Shown: positions 1 to 8,006 of the stretch, piece after piece | Layout: each line of letters opens with the position of its first letter | Numbering within the stretch: position 1 is the first letter of the stretch | Virus record (IMG/VR): IMGVR_UViG_3300037485_001078 | Span: 1-63,198 of that record | From: a virus | Reading direction: 5' to 3' (one strand) | DNA: 63,198 nucleotides | Notes under the pieces: model-generated | The model's database searches: none | Seen by the model: only the letters and a program-made list of their open reading frames with translations | What the model was told of the DNA's origin: nothing | Position numbers and translations under genes: made by a program

Positions 1-225
1 TTTCTACCTACCTGACCAACCCTACAGGCCCGAGAACTAATCCTGTAAATTCTGTTGTTAAACCAAGCGGTGGCGTTTCTACCTACCTGACCAACCCTAC
101 AGGCCCGAGAACTAATCCTGTAAATTCTGTTGTTAAACCAAGCGGTGGCGTTTCTACCTACCTGACCAACCCTACAGGCCCGAGAACTAATCCTGTAAAT
201 TCTGTTGTTAAACCAAGCGGTGGCG
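1..225 (+). repeat. Three tandem 75-bp coding repeats
   Basis: Three identical 75-bp units begin at 1, 76 and 151, in frame with the repeat protein. A direct join to the window end would give a 55-bp partial unit and break the frame, because 20 bases of a unit are missing. The true copy number across the junction is therefore not given by this assembly. Confidence 0.95.
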
Positions 226-350
226 TTTCTATGGGTAAGTCCACAGCAGGAGTTCCAATCGGTACATCCACGGCTAGAGTTCTTACCCCGACTACCTTGC
301 GAGTTCCAGTTACTACTACCTTGCGAGTCCCGCTGGGCGCCCGTAGGTAA
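1..350 (+). CDS. Repeat protein, C-terminal part (continues from the window end)
   Basis: The frame is open from the first base (first whole codon at 3) and ends with TAA at 348-350. It encodes three identical 25-residue units of the type TNPVNSVVKPSGGVSTYL followed by TNPTGPR. A unique tail after 225 starts SMGKSTAGVPIGTSTARVL and contains two short near-copies of TTLRVP before ending in GARR. The same units in the same reading frame close the window (62936-63198), so this is one gene cut by linearisation. No enzymatic motif is visible. The low-complexity Pro/Gly/Ser/Thr/Asn composition suggests a fibrous or surface protein, but function is unknown. Confidence 0.75.
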   Translation, partial: STYLTNPTGPRTNPVNSVVKPSGGVSTYLTNPTGPRTNPVNSVVKPSGGVSTYLTNPTGPRTNPVNSVVKPSGGVSMGKSTAGVPIGTSTARVLTPTTLRVPVTTTLRVPLGARR

Positions 351-455
351 AAAAAAATATTTAGCATTAAAGATTTGTGGGGTTTTTTTACTTTTGACAT
401 CCCAATCCTTTTTGGATCATGGTTATAACTTATGGACAATCTCAATTTCCCAAAA

Positions 456-620
456 ATGAAAACTAAAAAAGAAATCCCCGAATGCGTGCGCGAGTACCTG
501 AGTGCTCTTGGTAAAAAAGGAGGAAGCGTCAGCAGCGAAGCGAAGCGCCAGTCCTGCATCATCAACGGCCTGAAAGGCGTCGAGGCACGTAGAAAGAAAA
601 AAGAAAACTCCGCCGAATAA
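456..620 (+). CDS. Small basic protein (54 aa)
   Basis: A 54-residue Lys/Arg/Ser-rich protein starting MKTKKEIPECVREYLSALG. It continues into a KKGG turn and a basic tail ending in RRKKKENSAE. Short proteins with an 'EYLSxLGKKGG' core recur in phage genomes with no assigned function. An in-frame ATG at 432 would add eight residues; 456 is preferred because the conserved-looking part begins there. It precedes the nuclease gene by 41 bp and may be co-transcribed with it. Nucleic-acid binding is only a guess from the charge. Confidence 0.6.
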   Translation: MKTKKEIPECVREYLSALGKKGGSVSSEAKRQSCIINGLKGVEARRKKKENSAE

Positions 621-661
621 AGCATTGACCCAATCAGTTTCGCTTTGTAGTCTACTCGTCT

Positions 662-1879
662 ATGCCAACAAAATATAAGAGCAAGACCGCAGAGCTTGCG
701 CTAGCCGCCATGGAGAGCGGCAACGTGCAAGGCTTCCACGCATCGCTCCCAAAACTAAAACCCAAACCAATCGTTACCCATGCCGACTCCGAAACGCGCC
801 CACATCATCCCTTCGGCCCCAGCTCGCTCAAAAATTTTGAAGCGTGTCCCAGCTACAAAAGCAAAGGCGGATCAAACCCCATCGCCGAAGCGGGCACTCG
901 TATCCACCACGCGATCGAAAAAGGAAACCCCAGCATCCTCCTCGACGGAGAGGAGCAATCTCTTGCAGAAACATGCTTGGACTTTCTTGATAACGTTCGA
1001 CGAGCTCGTGCAGTCTCTGCGAATCTTGTCGCTAGTCATCAGGAAATCTTTCTTGAAATTGATCTTGGCGATCACTCAACTTATGGGACATGCGACCTCT
1101 TGGATATTTATTCTGACGGTGATGCTACGCTTTTCGACTGGAAGACGGGTTTCGGATCTGTGGACGATGCTGAGATTAACAGCCAAGGTATCTCCTATTG
1201 CTTGGGTGCTTTTGCCGCTTTTCCAGACATCAAAAGAATTCAACTCTACTTCGTCCTTCCCAGAAGACATGAAGTTTCCATGGCTGAATTCACGCGAGAT
1301 GACGTTCCTGCGCTCAGTCTTAGAATCTCAACTATCATTGCTAGAGCAAAAGAGCTCGCTGGTAAGGAGTTTTGCCCAACGGAAGGCGTCTGCAACTACT
1401 GCTCTTTCCAAGGCTCGTGCAAGGCGCTCGCAGGTAAAGCCCTCGTAGTCGCTCAGAAAGCGGGCTTCGAGGTTCCCTCCGATATCAGCGGATATGGATC
1501 CGTAGAGGACAAGGCGAAGTTGCTGAAGCTGGCCAACATCCTAGCTGATTGGTGCGACGCAACGAAGAAGGAGATGCTGCGTCAGGCGCTGGAGGAGGGG
1601 GTGGAGATACCGGGCTACCGCCTAGATCACCGCAAGACACCGCGCACCGTGGAATCTCCTTTGTTAGGTTTCGCAGCCGTAAGCGACATGATGACTTTCG
1701 ACGAATTTCTCGGAGCCTGTACCCGCGTGAGCGTGGTCGAGCTTGAGAAGATAGTCGCGGACAAAGCAGACCGAGGTCAGAAGGGTAACGCCCGTCAGAC
1801 GTTGGAGTGCCGACTACGCGACAAGGGAGCGCTCAAGGACGAGGGAGTAATCCACGTCCTGAAGGCGATCCGTAACTAA
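662..1879 (+). CDS. PD-(D/E)XK exonuclease, RecB/Cas4-like
   Basis: A 405-residue protein of the RecB/Cas4-like nuclease superfamily. Visible motifs are AGTRIHHAIE (about residues 76-86), YGTCDLLD then FDWKTG (about 140-163, the D...D-x-K core) and QGISY (about residue 176). A cluster CPTEGVCNYCSFQGSC follows (about 238-253) with four cysteines that could hold an iron-sulfur cluster, as in Cas4/AddB relatives. Known relatives degrade or trim DNA ends. The position upstream of a probable DNA-binding protein and the DNA polymerase suggests recombination or replication. The C-terminal 130 residues are not recognised. Confidence 0.85.
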   Translation: MPTKYKSKTAELALAAMESGNVQGFHASLPKLKPKPIVTHADSETRPHHPFGPSSLKNFEACPSYKSKGGSNPIAEAGTRIHHAIEKGNPSILLDGEEQSLAETCLDFLDNVRRARAVSANLVASHQEIFLEIDLGDHSTYGTCDLLDIYSDGDATLFDWKTGFGSVDDAEINSQGISYCLGAFAAFPDIKRIQLYFVLPRRHEVSMAEFTRDDVPALSLRISTIIARAKELAGKEFCPTEGVCNYCSFQGSCKALAGKALVVAQKAGFEVPSDISGYGSVEDKAKLLKLANILADWCDATKKEMLRQALEEGVEIPGYRLDHRKTPRTVESPLLGFAAVSDMMTFDEFLGACTRVSVVELEKIVADKADRGQKGNARQTLECRLRDKGALKDEGVIHVLKAIRN

Positions 1880-1907
1880 ACAACAAACCCAAAATACTAA
1901 CCATACC

Positions 1908-2642
1908 ATGGCTACACTAACCCTAACGCCGAAAGGCACCACCAAGCCCGCAGCACCCGTCGATATTGTCGATGAGGCCAGCGAGCTTGTCACCACGTCT
2001 CCAACAGCTCTAGCGACACCCATCAAGGTCTCCGCTTCAGGAATTGAGGGAGAGATCACCACGGGGGACGTAAACACCCCACGCGTCAACCTCGTCCAGA
2101 AGTCTGGTCAGCTTGTTGATAACTTCAGCCCGGGTTCCTTCCTCCTAGTCAAGGAGGTCGTTCTCGCCAAGCCGAACGAGTCGTTCAAGTTCACACCGCT
2201 TCGCCTGAAGAAGTACTACCAGCTCAAGGTCGAGTTTGGTACGTCTCAGGACATGCCCCCAAAGTTCAACACGATGCAGGAGGTCTTGGACTTCGGCGGG
2301 TCGTTGCAGTACGGGGACGAGAAGTACTGCGTCGAGATGGCAGACATCCTCATGGCCGTCGAGGCTCCTGAAGGTGCCGACGACCAGCTCTTCCCGTACA
2401 GCGATGGAACAAACAACTACGCGCTCGCCCTCTACACCGTGGGTAGCAGCTCGTACACGTCCCTCGCAAAGCGTTTGATCACCGACTCGGTCGGTCTTCT
2501 CCGCAGTGGCCTCTACACGGGCTGCTACGAGATCCACAGCGAGCTGCGCAAGAACGCGGCCAACAGCTGGTACGTGCCAGTCGCCAAGTTCATCGGAAAG
2601 CATCAGGATCCCGACTTCTTCAAGTCGATCGCTGGTCTCTAA
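1908..2642 (+). CDS. Replication-region protein, possibly single-strand DNA-binding
   Basis: A 244-residue protein with a Thr/Pro/Ala-rich N-terminus (about 45 residues) and a compact remainder containing LVKEVVLAKPNESFKFTPL and alternating aromatic and charged strands. I see no catalytic motif. It lies between the exonuclease and the DNA polymerase, where podoviruses often encode a DNA-binding protein, so this role is inferred from context only. The start has no clear Shine-Dalgarno sequence; the leader is A/C-rich and ends in ACCATGG, a pattern repeated at several genes here. A hairpin follows the stop. Confidence 0.55.
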   Translation: MATLTLTPKGTTKPAAPVDIVDEASELVTTSPTALATPIKVSASGIEGEITTGDVNTPRVNLVQKSGQLVDNFSPGSFLLVKEVVLAKPNESFKFTPLRLKKYYQLKVEFGTSQDMPPKFNTMQEVLDFGGSLQYGDEKYCVEMADILMAVEAPEGADDQLFPYSDGTNNYALALYTVGSSSYTSLAKRLITDSVGLLRSGLYTGCYEIHSELRKNAANSWYVPVAKFIGKHQDPDFFKSIAGL

Positions 2643-2649
2643 GTTAATC

Positions 2650-2690
2650 GCGACCCGTCGTTTTAATCGGCGGCGGGTCGCACTACTTTT
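2650..2690 (+). terminator. Hairpin, probable terminator
   Basis: GCGACCCGTCG (2650-2660) pairs with CGGCGGGTCGC (2671-2681) through 11 positions with one G-T wobble, loop TTTTAATCGG. A short ACTACTTTT follows. It separates the 1908 gene from the DNA polymerase gene. The weak T-tract makes partial termination more likely. Confidence 0.6.
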
Positions 2691-2705
2691 GAAAAGGAAT
2701 TTTAT

Positions 2706-5426
2706 ATGATTGTTGCTTTAGATACTGAAACTTATTACGACGACGAGGTCTCCATCAAGACGCTCGGAACGTGGCACTACCTACGTCACACAAAGGCCGA
2801 CCTGTACCTCCTATCGGTAGCCGCCGACAACGGGCTCAGATGGGTCGGACACCCCAAGGACTTCGACTGGTCGCAGATAACTGGGCCACACGTCACGTGG
2901 CTCTCCCACAACGTTTCGTTCGACTCCATGGTCATCGAGCGGCTGCAGGAGCTAGGACAAGCTCCAGACAGCATAGAGATCGCGGAGTGGGTATGCACAG
3001 CCGACATGGCTGCATACTTGGGACATAACCGGAGCCTGAAGGAAAGTGCCAACAGCCTGCTGGGAGTCGAGATGACGAAGACCGTCCGCGACAACATGAA
3101 GGGAAAGCGCTGGGAGGACATGGACGTGTTCTTTCAGGACGACGTGGTCAAGTACGCTCTCGACGACGCGGTTCATTGCCTCAACCTTTTCCTGCAGCAC
3201 GGCGACAAGTTCGTGGAGCACGAGCGTGAGATCAGCGCCATGACGCGCACGATGTGCTCACGCGGAGTTCCACTAGACGTGCCCGCTCTCGACAAGGCGA
3301 TCACCAAGCTGCAGACGGCTATCTGGCAGGCCAAGCTCGACATTCCATGGGCCGACCGCGAAGCGATTCTATCGCCGCTAGCGGTACGTGCGGAATGCGA
3401 GAAGGTTGGAATCTGGGCACCCGCGTCATTCGCCAAGGGCGACGACGAGGCGGAGCGTTGGGAGGACGAGTTCTCTCACCTCCACCCATGGATCAAAGCT
3501 GTGCGAAATTACCGACGCGGAAACAAGCACCTGAGCACACTTGAGACCATGAGAAGCCGCTGCAGGGAGGATGGGACTATGCCCTATGGATTGAAGTTCT
3601 TCGGAGCTCACACCGGGAGGGACAGCGGCGACGTCGGCTGGAACGCGCAGAACCTCCCGAAGGGCGAGGTCTTCGACGTCGATGTCCGAAGTATGATCAA
3701 AGCTCCTGAAGGATACACCTTCGCGATCGTTGACCTCAGTCAGATCGAGCCGCGTGTACTTCACTGGCTAGCGGGCGACACCAAGATGCTCGAACACATC
3801 CGCCAGTGCCCCGACTTCTACGAGGCGCAGGCGCGTGCCATGGGCCTCTGGAGCGGCGACGAGCCACTTCGTACTGATCCCAAAAAACGCCACCTGATTA
3901 AGGGCTTGAATCTTGGCTTGGGCTACGGCATGGGCGCGAAGAAATTTTCATCGGTCGCGAACATTCCGAGCGACGAGGCCGAGCGCCTCACACGCCTGTA
4001 CCGCAGCAAGAACCCACTCGTAACTAAGCTGTGGAAAGACTTGGAGGGGATATTGCGTGAGACTGCATCAGGCACAACGCCGCACGCGGAGTTCGGGATG
4101 CCTTCTGGCCGCAAGATGACATACCGAAACGTGTCGGTGGATCACGGCGGACTAACCGCGCAGATACCGCGTAAAGGCAAGTTCATGCGTCTCGGATTTT
4201 GGGGTGGTGTTATTACCGAAAATTGTTTGTCTGGAAACACTGAGGTATTAACTCAACGGGGGTGGATCAAGATTTCCGTGCTGAACTTAAATGATAAGGT
4301 ATGGGATGGAGTAGAATGGGTTACTCATCTCGGAATAAAAGAGATGGGAATCAAAAAAACCATAGATTGCCATGGGATATGTGCCACTGAAGATCATTTA
4401 TTCCTGACGGATTTGGGGTGGGTTGAAGCTAAAATAGCTTGTCAAACAGCTTGCACCGATGTGAGCTATGGTTCATATGAAACACAATACCATGGATCTA
4501 ACGGGAAAAAATATAGGGAACATGTCAGTAATTTCTTTAGCTGGGAGCAACGGGAAAAACAGCCTTTGGAACATAGTCTGCAAATGTGGGAACACGGAGG
4601 TGAAGATGGGAAAGGAGCTGACCCGAAGAGGGGGGCGAAAGTTCTGCGGGCGATCTTGCCGACTCAACAAGGAGAAGGTTCGGAACATCACCCACGGGAT
4701 GAGTCAGCATCCCGCGTTCGCCGTATGGAGCTCGATGAAATCGAGGTGTCATCGGAAAACTCATCCAGCGTACAAGAATTACGGGGGGAGGGGTATTTCG
4801 GTATGCCAAGAATGGTTAGATTCGTTCGAGAACTTCTGGGCCGATATGGGGAATGGCTATCAGACGGGACTCGACTTAGATCGAATAGACAACGAATCTG
4901 GGTACTCGAAAACAAATTGCCGTTGGGCAACACGCTCCAGAAATACCCGGAACAAGAGGAACGGGTGGAAGAACCGATCGGACATACCCGAGAATTTCTT
5001 AGAGATCGCCCAAGCGCACGGGATCAAGAGGACTACAGTGTACTACAGATTGAACAGGGGGCTTCCTTGGGACACGATTCTAAGCACGCCAGTAGATCCA
5101 AAGAACCAGTTTACGACATCCTAAACTGCGGCCCTAGAAATAGGTTTGTAGTTAGGGGGGGAGAAGGGATGCCCGCGATTATCGCACATAACTGCGTACA
5201 GGCAACGGCCCGCGACGTGTTTATGGACTGCTGCTTGCGCATCGAGGCGCAGGGATACCCAGTACTTATGAGGATCCACGACGAGGTCGTGTGTCAGGTG
5301 CCAGCTGGCGACGAGGGCAAGTGCTGCTTGGACGCCATCGTCAAGATCATGTCAACGGCTCCAGACTGGGCCGAGGGGCTTCCGCTTTCCGCCGAGGGAT
5401 CACTTTCCGACGTATACAAGAAATAA
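2706..5426 (+). CDS. Family A DNA polymerase with intein
   Basis: A 906-residue precursor. The N-terminal 3'-5' exonuclease domain shows ALDTETY (D6, E8), LSHNVSFDSM and YALDDAVH (DEDDy type). The polymerase domain shows motif A as DLSQIEPRVLHWL, motif B as KRHLIKGLNLGLGYG and motif C as IHDEVV near the C-terminus. Residues 507-829 form an intein inserted after VITEN, just before the conserved CVQATARD helix; excision would leave a 583-residue polymerase, close to phage enzymes of this type. AAGGA upstream of the ATG is a plausible ribosome binding site. It is the replicative polymerase by context. Confidence 0.93.
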   Translation: MIVALDTETYYDDEVSIKTLGTWHYLRHTKADLYLLSVAADNGLRWVGHPKDFDWSQITGPHVTWLSHNVSFDSMVIERLQELGQAPDSIEIAEWVCTADMAAYLGHNRSLKESANSLLGVEMTKTVRDNMKGKRWEDMDVFFQDDVVKYALDDAVHCLNLFLQHGDKFVEHEREISAMTRTMCSRGVPLDVPALDKAITKLQTAIWQAKLDIPWADREAILSPLAVRAECEKVGIWAPASFAKGDDEAERWEDEFSHLHPWIKAVRNYRRGNKHLSTLETMRSRCREDGTMPYGLKFFGAHTGRDSGDVGWNAQNLPKGEVFDVDVRSMIKAPEGYTFAIVDLSQIEPRVLHWLAGDTKMLEHIRQCPDFYEAQARAMGLWSGDEPLRTDPKKRHLIKGLNLGLGYGMGAKKFSSVANIPSDEAERLTRLYRSKNPLVTKLWKDLEGILRETASGTTPHAEFGMPSGRKMTYRNVSVDHGGLTAQIPRKGKFMRLGFWGGVITENCLSGNTEVLTQRGWIKISVLNLNDKVWDGVEWVTHLGIKEMGIKKTIDCHGICATEDHLFLTDLGWVEAKIACQTACTDVSYGSYETQYHGSNGKKYREHVSNFFSWEQREKQPLEHSLQMWEHGGEDGKGADPKRGAKVLRAILPTQQGEGSEHHPRDESASRVRRMELDEIEVSSENSSSVQELRGEGYFGMPRMVRFVRELLGRYGEWLSDGTRLRSNRQRIWVLENKLPLGNTLQKYPEQEERVEEPIGHTREFLRDRPSARDQEDYSVLQIEQGASLGHDSKHASRSKEPVYDILNCGPRNRFVVRGGEGMPAIIAHNCVQATARDVFMDCCLRIEAQGYPVLMRIHDEVVCQVPAGDEGKCCLDAIVKIMSTAPDWAEGLPLSAEGSLSDVYKK
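4224..5192 (+). other. Intein coding segment in the DNA polymerase (323 aa)
   Basis: The first residue is Cys (TGT 4224-4226), starting block A, CLSGNTEVLTQRGWIKI. Block B is GICATEDHLFLTDLGW with the T-x-x-H pair. The C-terminal splicing block starts PVYDILNCGPRNRFVV (from about 5104) and ends AIIAHN at 5192, followed by extein Cys at 5193. These are canonical self-splicing residues (Cys1, block B His, His-Asn, Cys+1). The middle, where an in-frame endonuclease normally sits, reads as low-identity sequence in this frame, because the endonuclease is encoded in another frame. Confidence 0.92.
4492..5124 (+). CDS. HNH homing endonuclease nested out of frame inside the intein
   Basis: A 210-residue protein shifted one base relative to the polymerase frame. 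It starts MDLTGKNIGNMSVISLAGSN and has an N-terminal zinc-ribbon-like part (CKCGNTEVKMG... KFCGRSC). The core follows: FAVWSSMKSRCHR, YKNYGGRGISVCQEW, DRIDNESGYSKTNCRWATR, the signature of the phage HNH/AP2-type endonuclease family. A C-terminal helix-turn-helix-like part (AQAHGIKRTTVYYRLNRG) ends at TAA 5122-5124. ATGs at 4468 and 4477 are also in frame; a stop at 4462 bounds the frame upstream. 4492 is preferred because family members begin there and the context is ACCATGG. It fills the gap between the two splicing half-domains. Confidence 0.85.
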   Translation: MDLTGKNIGNMSVISLAGSNGKNSLWNIVCKCGNTEVKMGKELTRRGGRKFCGRSCRLNKEKVRNITHGMSQHPAFAVWSSMKSRCHRKTHPAYKNYGGRGISVCQEWLDSFENFWADMGNGYQTGLDLDRIDNESGYSKTNCRWATRSRNTRNKRNGWKNRSDIPENFLEIAQAHGIKRTTVYYRLNRGLPWDTILSTPVDPKNQFTTS

Positions 5427-5428
5427 TT

Positions 5429-5722
5429 ATGAGCTGCGCTAAGAAAAAAGTTCTCTGTTTCCTGATCTCCGAGGATTTAGAGGTTTTCATCGGAGAGAAC
5501 ACGTGCTTGAATCCCCAACCCGCTTGCCCGCGAGAGAAAGGCGAGGGGTACGAAAAATGCAAATCAATCTGCCAACAAACCGCCCACGCCGAGGTCAACG
5601 CAATCGCGCTGGCTGGAGCAAAGGCCAAGGGTGCCAAGGCATTCGTGCTTCACAAGCGCGTGTGCTGCGACTGCCAAGATGCGCTTGAGCAGGCTGGAGT
5701 AAAGTCAGTAACGCTAGTCTAA
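5429..5722 (+). CDS. Zinc-dependent deaminase-like protein (97 aa)
   Basis: A 97-residue protein with HAEVNAIALAG (Zn-binding His and catalytic Glu) followed 20 residues later by VCCDCQDAL (C-x-x-C zinc ligands). These are the two hallmarks of the cytidine/dCMP deaminase fold. It is shorter than typical dCMP deaminases (about 150-180 aa), so it is a minimal member and the substrate is unknown. It starts 3 bp after the polymerase stop, implying translational coupling. A nucleotide-metabolism role next to the polymerase is inferred. Confidence 0.75.
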   Translation: MSCAKKKVLCFLISEDLEVFIGENTCLNPQPACPREKGEGYEKCKSICQQTAHAEVNAIALAGAKAKGAKAFVLHKRVCCDCQDALEQAGVKSVTLV

Positions 5723-5746
5723 ACACACACACACACACACACACAC
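5723..5746 (+). repeat. (AC)12 dinucleotide tract
   Basis: Twelve AC units directly after the deaminase-like stop codon and 9 bp before the primase-helicase ATG. It occupies the leader of the next gene, which has no Shine-Dalgarno sequence. It is a likely site of length variation by slippage. Confidence 0.95.
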
Positions 5747-5754
5747 CGACCCAT

Positions 5755-7938
5755 ATGAAGTTATTCTCACTAAAAAACCTAGTCACACACGAGATCCTCG
5801 AAACCGACGACCTGTACTTAGCAGGCACCGAGAACCCTCGCAACCTGCTAGACACGCCCCTCAAGACCAAGGAGGAGTACTCGAACTGGTGCGCCGACGC
5901 CACGACCAACGGCGTATTCCTCTCAGCTGTGGAGGGCGTCAATCCTCACGATCGAGTGAAGGACAGCAACCCAGCGAAACGGCTACACGGCATCATCGGC
6001 GACTACGACGCGGAGACCGCCATGGACAACATCGACAAGCTCTCGAAGAGCACCGCGTACATGCCAGCGTATATCGTCAGCACGTTTACGCCGGGCAAGG
6101 TGCGCCTGATCTGGATCTTCGAGGCTCCAGTCAACGTGCTCAACGAAGCAATCACCGAGAAGTTCCTACAGGAGCTGAACAAGGCCGTCCGTATCTCGTC
6201 GGCGTTGCCCGGATTCGACAAGAAGAGCTTCGAGCTCAACCAGTACTTCGAGATGGGCACGCAGTGGAACGCGGTGACGATTGAGGACAAGGCTCCAGTG
6301 CTTCCCTCCACGCTGCTTGAGACCTGCCTGCTGCAGGGCGCTGAGAAGGCGAAGATACAGCCCACAGACGCGCCCCTGATACCGATCGAGATCGTCGCGG
6401 CGGAGGTAGAGATCCAGTTCCCCAACCGCGTTCAGGGCACGTTCGAGATCGGAAAGAAGCAGCCCCTGTTCTGGATCAACGACGGCATCGATCGCCTCGC
6501 TTCCGTAGTCTCGGAGAACGGGATGGTGATCTATTCAGACCGAGAGGGAACCAACTTCAAGACGTGGCGTCAGATCTTGGGCGGAAAGTTCGTCGAGCGC
6601 TTCGAGCAGGAGCAGACTGGAAAGGCGGCTCAGATGTTCTGGTTCGATGGCAAGACGTACTGGACGAAGCACCACGCCGAGAACTTCGTGTACCTCGCCA
6701 AGGAGGACGCAAAGCTGCACCTGCGCGGAGCTGGGGTCAACGATCGCCCGCAGCGCGGACAGCAGGTAAGCGACGTGGAGCGTGTGCTCATTCACGTGCA
6801 GACTCAGCGCCGAGTATCCGCAGCCGTCCCCATCCTGTTCTCCCCAGACGAGACCGTGGACTTCGGTGGAGAGCGATACCTGAACATCAGCAACAAGCGC
6901 GTCACGCAACCAGCCGCCAGCGCGTCGGTGGATCAGTTTCCATGGATTCACGACTTCATTACGAACGCGTTTGACGGCGAATTTGAGGGCGTGCCAGCGT
7001 ACGAGTACTTCCTTGGATGGTTTAGGAGATTCTACGAGTCGGCGCTGAACTGTAGGCCGCTGCCGGGTCAAGTCATCATCATCGCTGGAGACGCGCACAC
7101 GGGCAAATCCTTCATCAACAAGTGGCTCATCGGCGAGGCGCTTGGTGGATCAGTTGACGCGGAGCCGCTCCTCATGAAGGAGACCAGCTTCAACAAGCAG
7201 GGCGCTGAGTGTGCTCTATGGCGCTGCGACGACGCCGCGACCGACGGCAACTGGAAGACCCGCGAGATGTTCACGAAGAGCCTCAAGCAGATGGCCGCAA
7301 ACCCTAGCCAGCTGTACCAGCCAAAGTTCCGAGACAGCGTCGAGCTCCCCTTCTTGGGGCGCGTCGTAGTTACCTGCAACGTCGATCCTGAGTCGCTGAG
7401 AATCCTCCCGACTCTTGACGGCACGATCCGCGACAAGATCATGCTATTCAAGCTGAAGGAGGGGTACCGCCCGCACTTCCATGGAACCAACTACGACAAC
7501 GAGCAGCGCATGTGCCGCGAGCTTCCCTTCTTCCTGCGTTGGCTACTCGATCGCGAGATGCCAGAGACCATCATCGATCCAGTTTTCAAACGTTTCGGAG
7601 TGAAGTCATTTCATCACGCGGAGCTAGTCACCGTGGCACAAACTACGCAGAGCGAGTACGTGTTCTCGGAGATCCTTGACGCGTGGCTCAACGCGAAGCG
7701 CGAGGAGAAGGTCAAGCAGGTCGAGGTGACGGCCACCGAGCTCAGGACGCAACTCGCGGCGGTGCTGGGTCAGGGCGCTGATCTCAGCAACTTCAAGACC
7801 GTCTCGATCGGAAAGCAGCTATCGAAGTTGATGCAGCAAGACATGGTACGAGAGCTCAAGGGCAAGCGGATGCTGGACGGCAAGGTCAAGTACCAGTTCG
7901 TCTTTACGGACGCGCCACCAGTCGAGCAGCCGTTCTAA
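5755..7938 (+). CDS. Primase-helicase (AEP-like primase plus SF3/D5-type ATPase)
   Basis: A 727-residue two-domain replication protein. The N-terminal part contains GIIGDYDAE (about residues 80-87) and PGKVRLIWIFEAP, resembling the metal-binding Asp pair and following strand of archaeo-eukaryotic-type primases in phages. The C-terminal part has Walker A GDAHTGKS (about 444-451), Walker B-like LWRCDDAAT (about 488) and sensor-like VVTCN (about 538-542), as in VirE/D5-type helicases. It would unwind the template and synthesise primers for the 2706 polymerase. Gene end is followed by a strong terminator, closing the replication module. Confidence 0.83.
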   Translation: MKLFSLKNLVTHEILETDDLYLAGTENPRNLLDTPLKTKEEYSNWCADATTNGVFLSAVEGVNPHDRVKDSNPAKRLHGIIGDYDAETAMDNIDKLSKSTAYMPAYIVSTFTPGKVRLIWIFEAPVNVLNEAITEKFLQELNKAVRISSALPGFDKKSFELNQYFEMGTQWNAVTIEDKAPVLPSTLLETCLLQGAEKAKIQPTDAPLIPIEIVAAEVEIQFPNRVQGTFEIGKKQPLFWINDGIDRLASVVSENGMVIYSDREGTNFKTWRQILGGKFVERFEQEQTGKAAQMFWFDGKTYWTKHHAENFVYLAKEDAKLHLRGAGVNDRPQRGQQVSDVERVLIHVQTQRRVSAAVPILFSPDETVDFGGERYLNISNKRVTQPAASASVDQFPWIHDFITNAFDGEFEGVPAYEYFLGWFRRFYESALNCRPLPGQVIIIAGDAHTGKSFINKWLIGEALGGSVDAEPLLMKETSFNKQGAECALWRCDDAATDGNWKTREMFTKSLKQMAANPSQLYQPKFRDSVELPFLGRVVVTCNVDPESLRILPTLDGTIRDKIMLFKLKEGYRPHFHGTNYDNEQRMCRELPFFLRWLLDREMPETIIDPVFKRFGVKSFHHAELVTVAQTTQSEYVFSEILDAWLNAKREEKVKQVEVTATELRTQLAAVLGQGADLSNFKTVSIGKQLSKLMQQDMVRELKGKRMLDGKVKYQFVFTDAPPVEQPF

Positions 7939-7962
7939 AAAATTTGGCGTCGGTAGTGTGTG

Positions 7963-8006
7963 AGGGGCTCCAGTCGTTTTCATCTGCGGCTGGGGCCCCT
8001 TTGTTT
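7963..8006 (+). terminator. Strong intrinsic terminator
   Basis: AGGGGCTCCAGTCG (7963-7976) pairs with CGGCTGGGGCCCCT (7987-8000) over 14 positions including two G-T wobbles. The loop is 10 nt and TTGTTT follows. It ends the replication operon and sits directly in front of a promoter-like module. Confidence 0.88.

Noticed and set aside
394-429. Promoter TTGACA (394-399) with TATAAC (424-429) before the 456 gene
   Set aside because: The spacer is 24 bp, too long for a sigma70-type promoter, and no better -10 lies at 16-18 bp.
205-459. 84-aa reading frame over the repeat end
   Set aside because: It lies in a different frame from the repeat protein, whose frame has clear repeat structure and a good stop at 348-350; the 84-aa frame has no recognisable feature.
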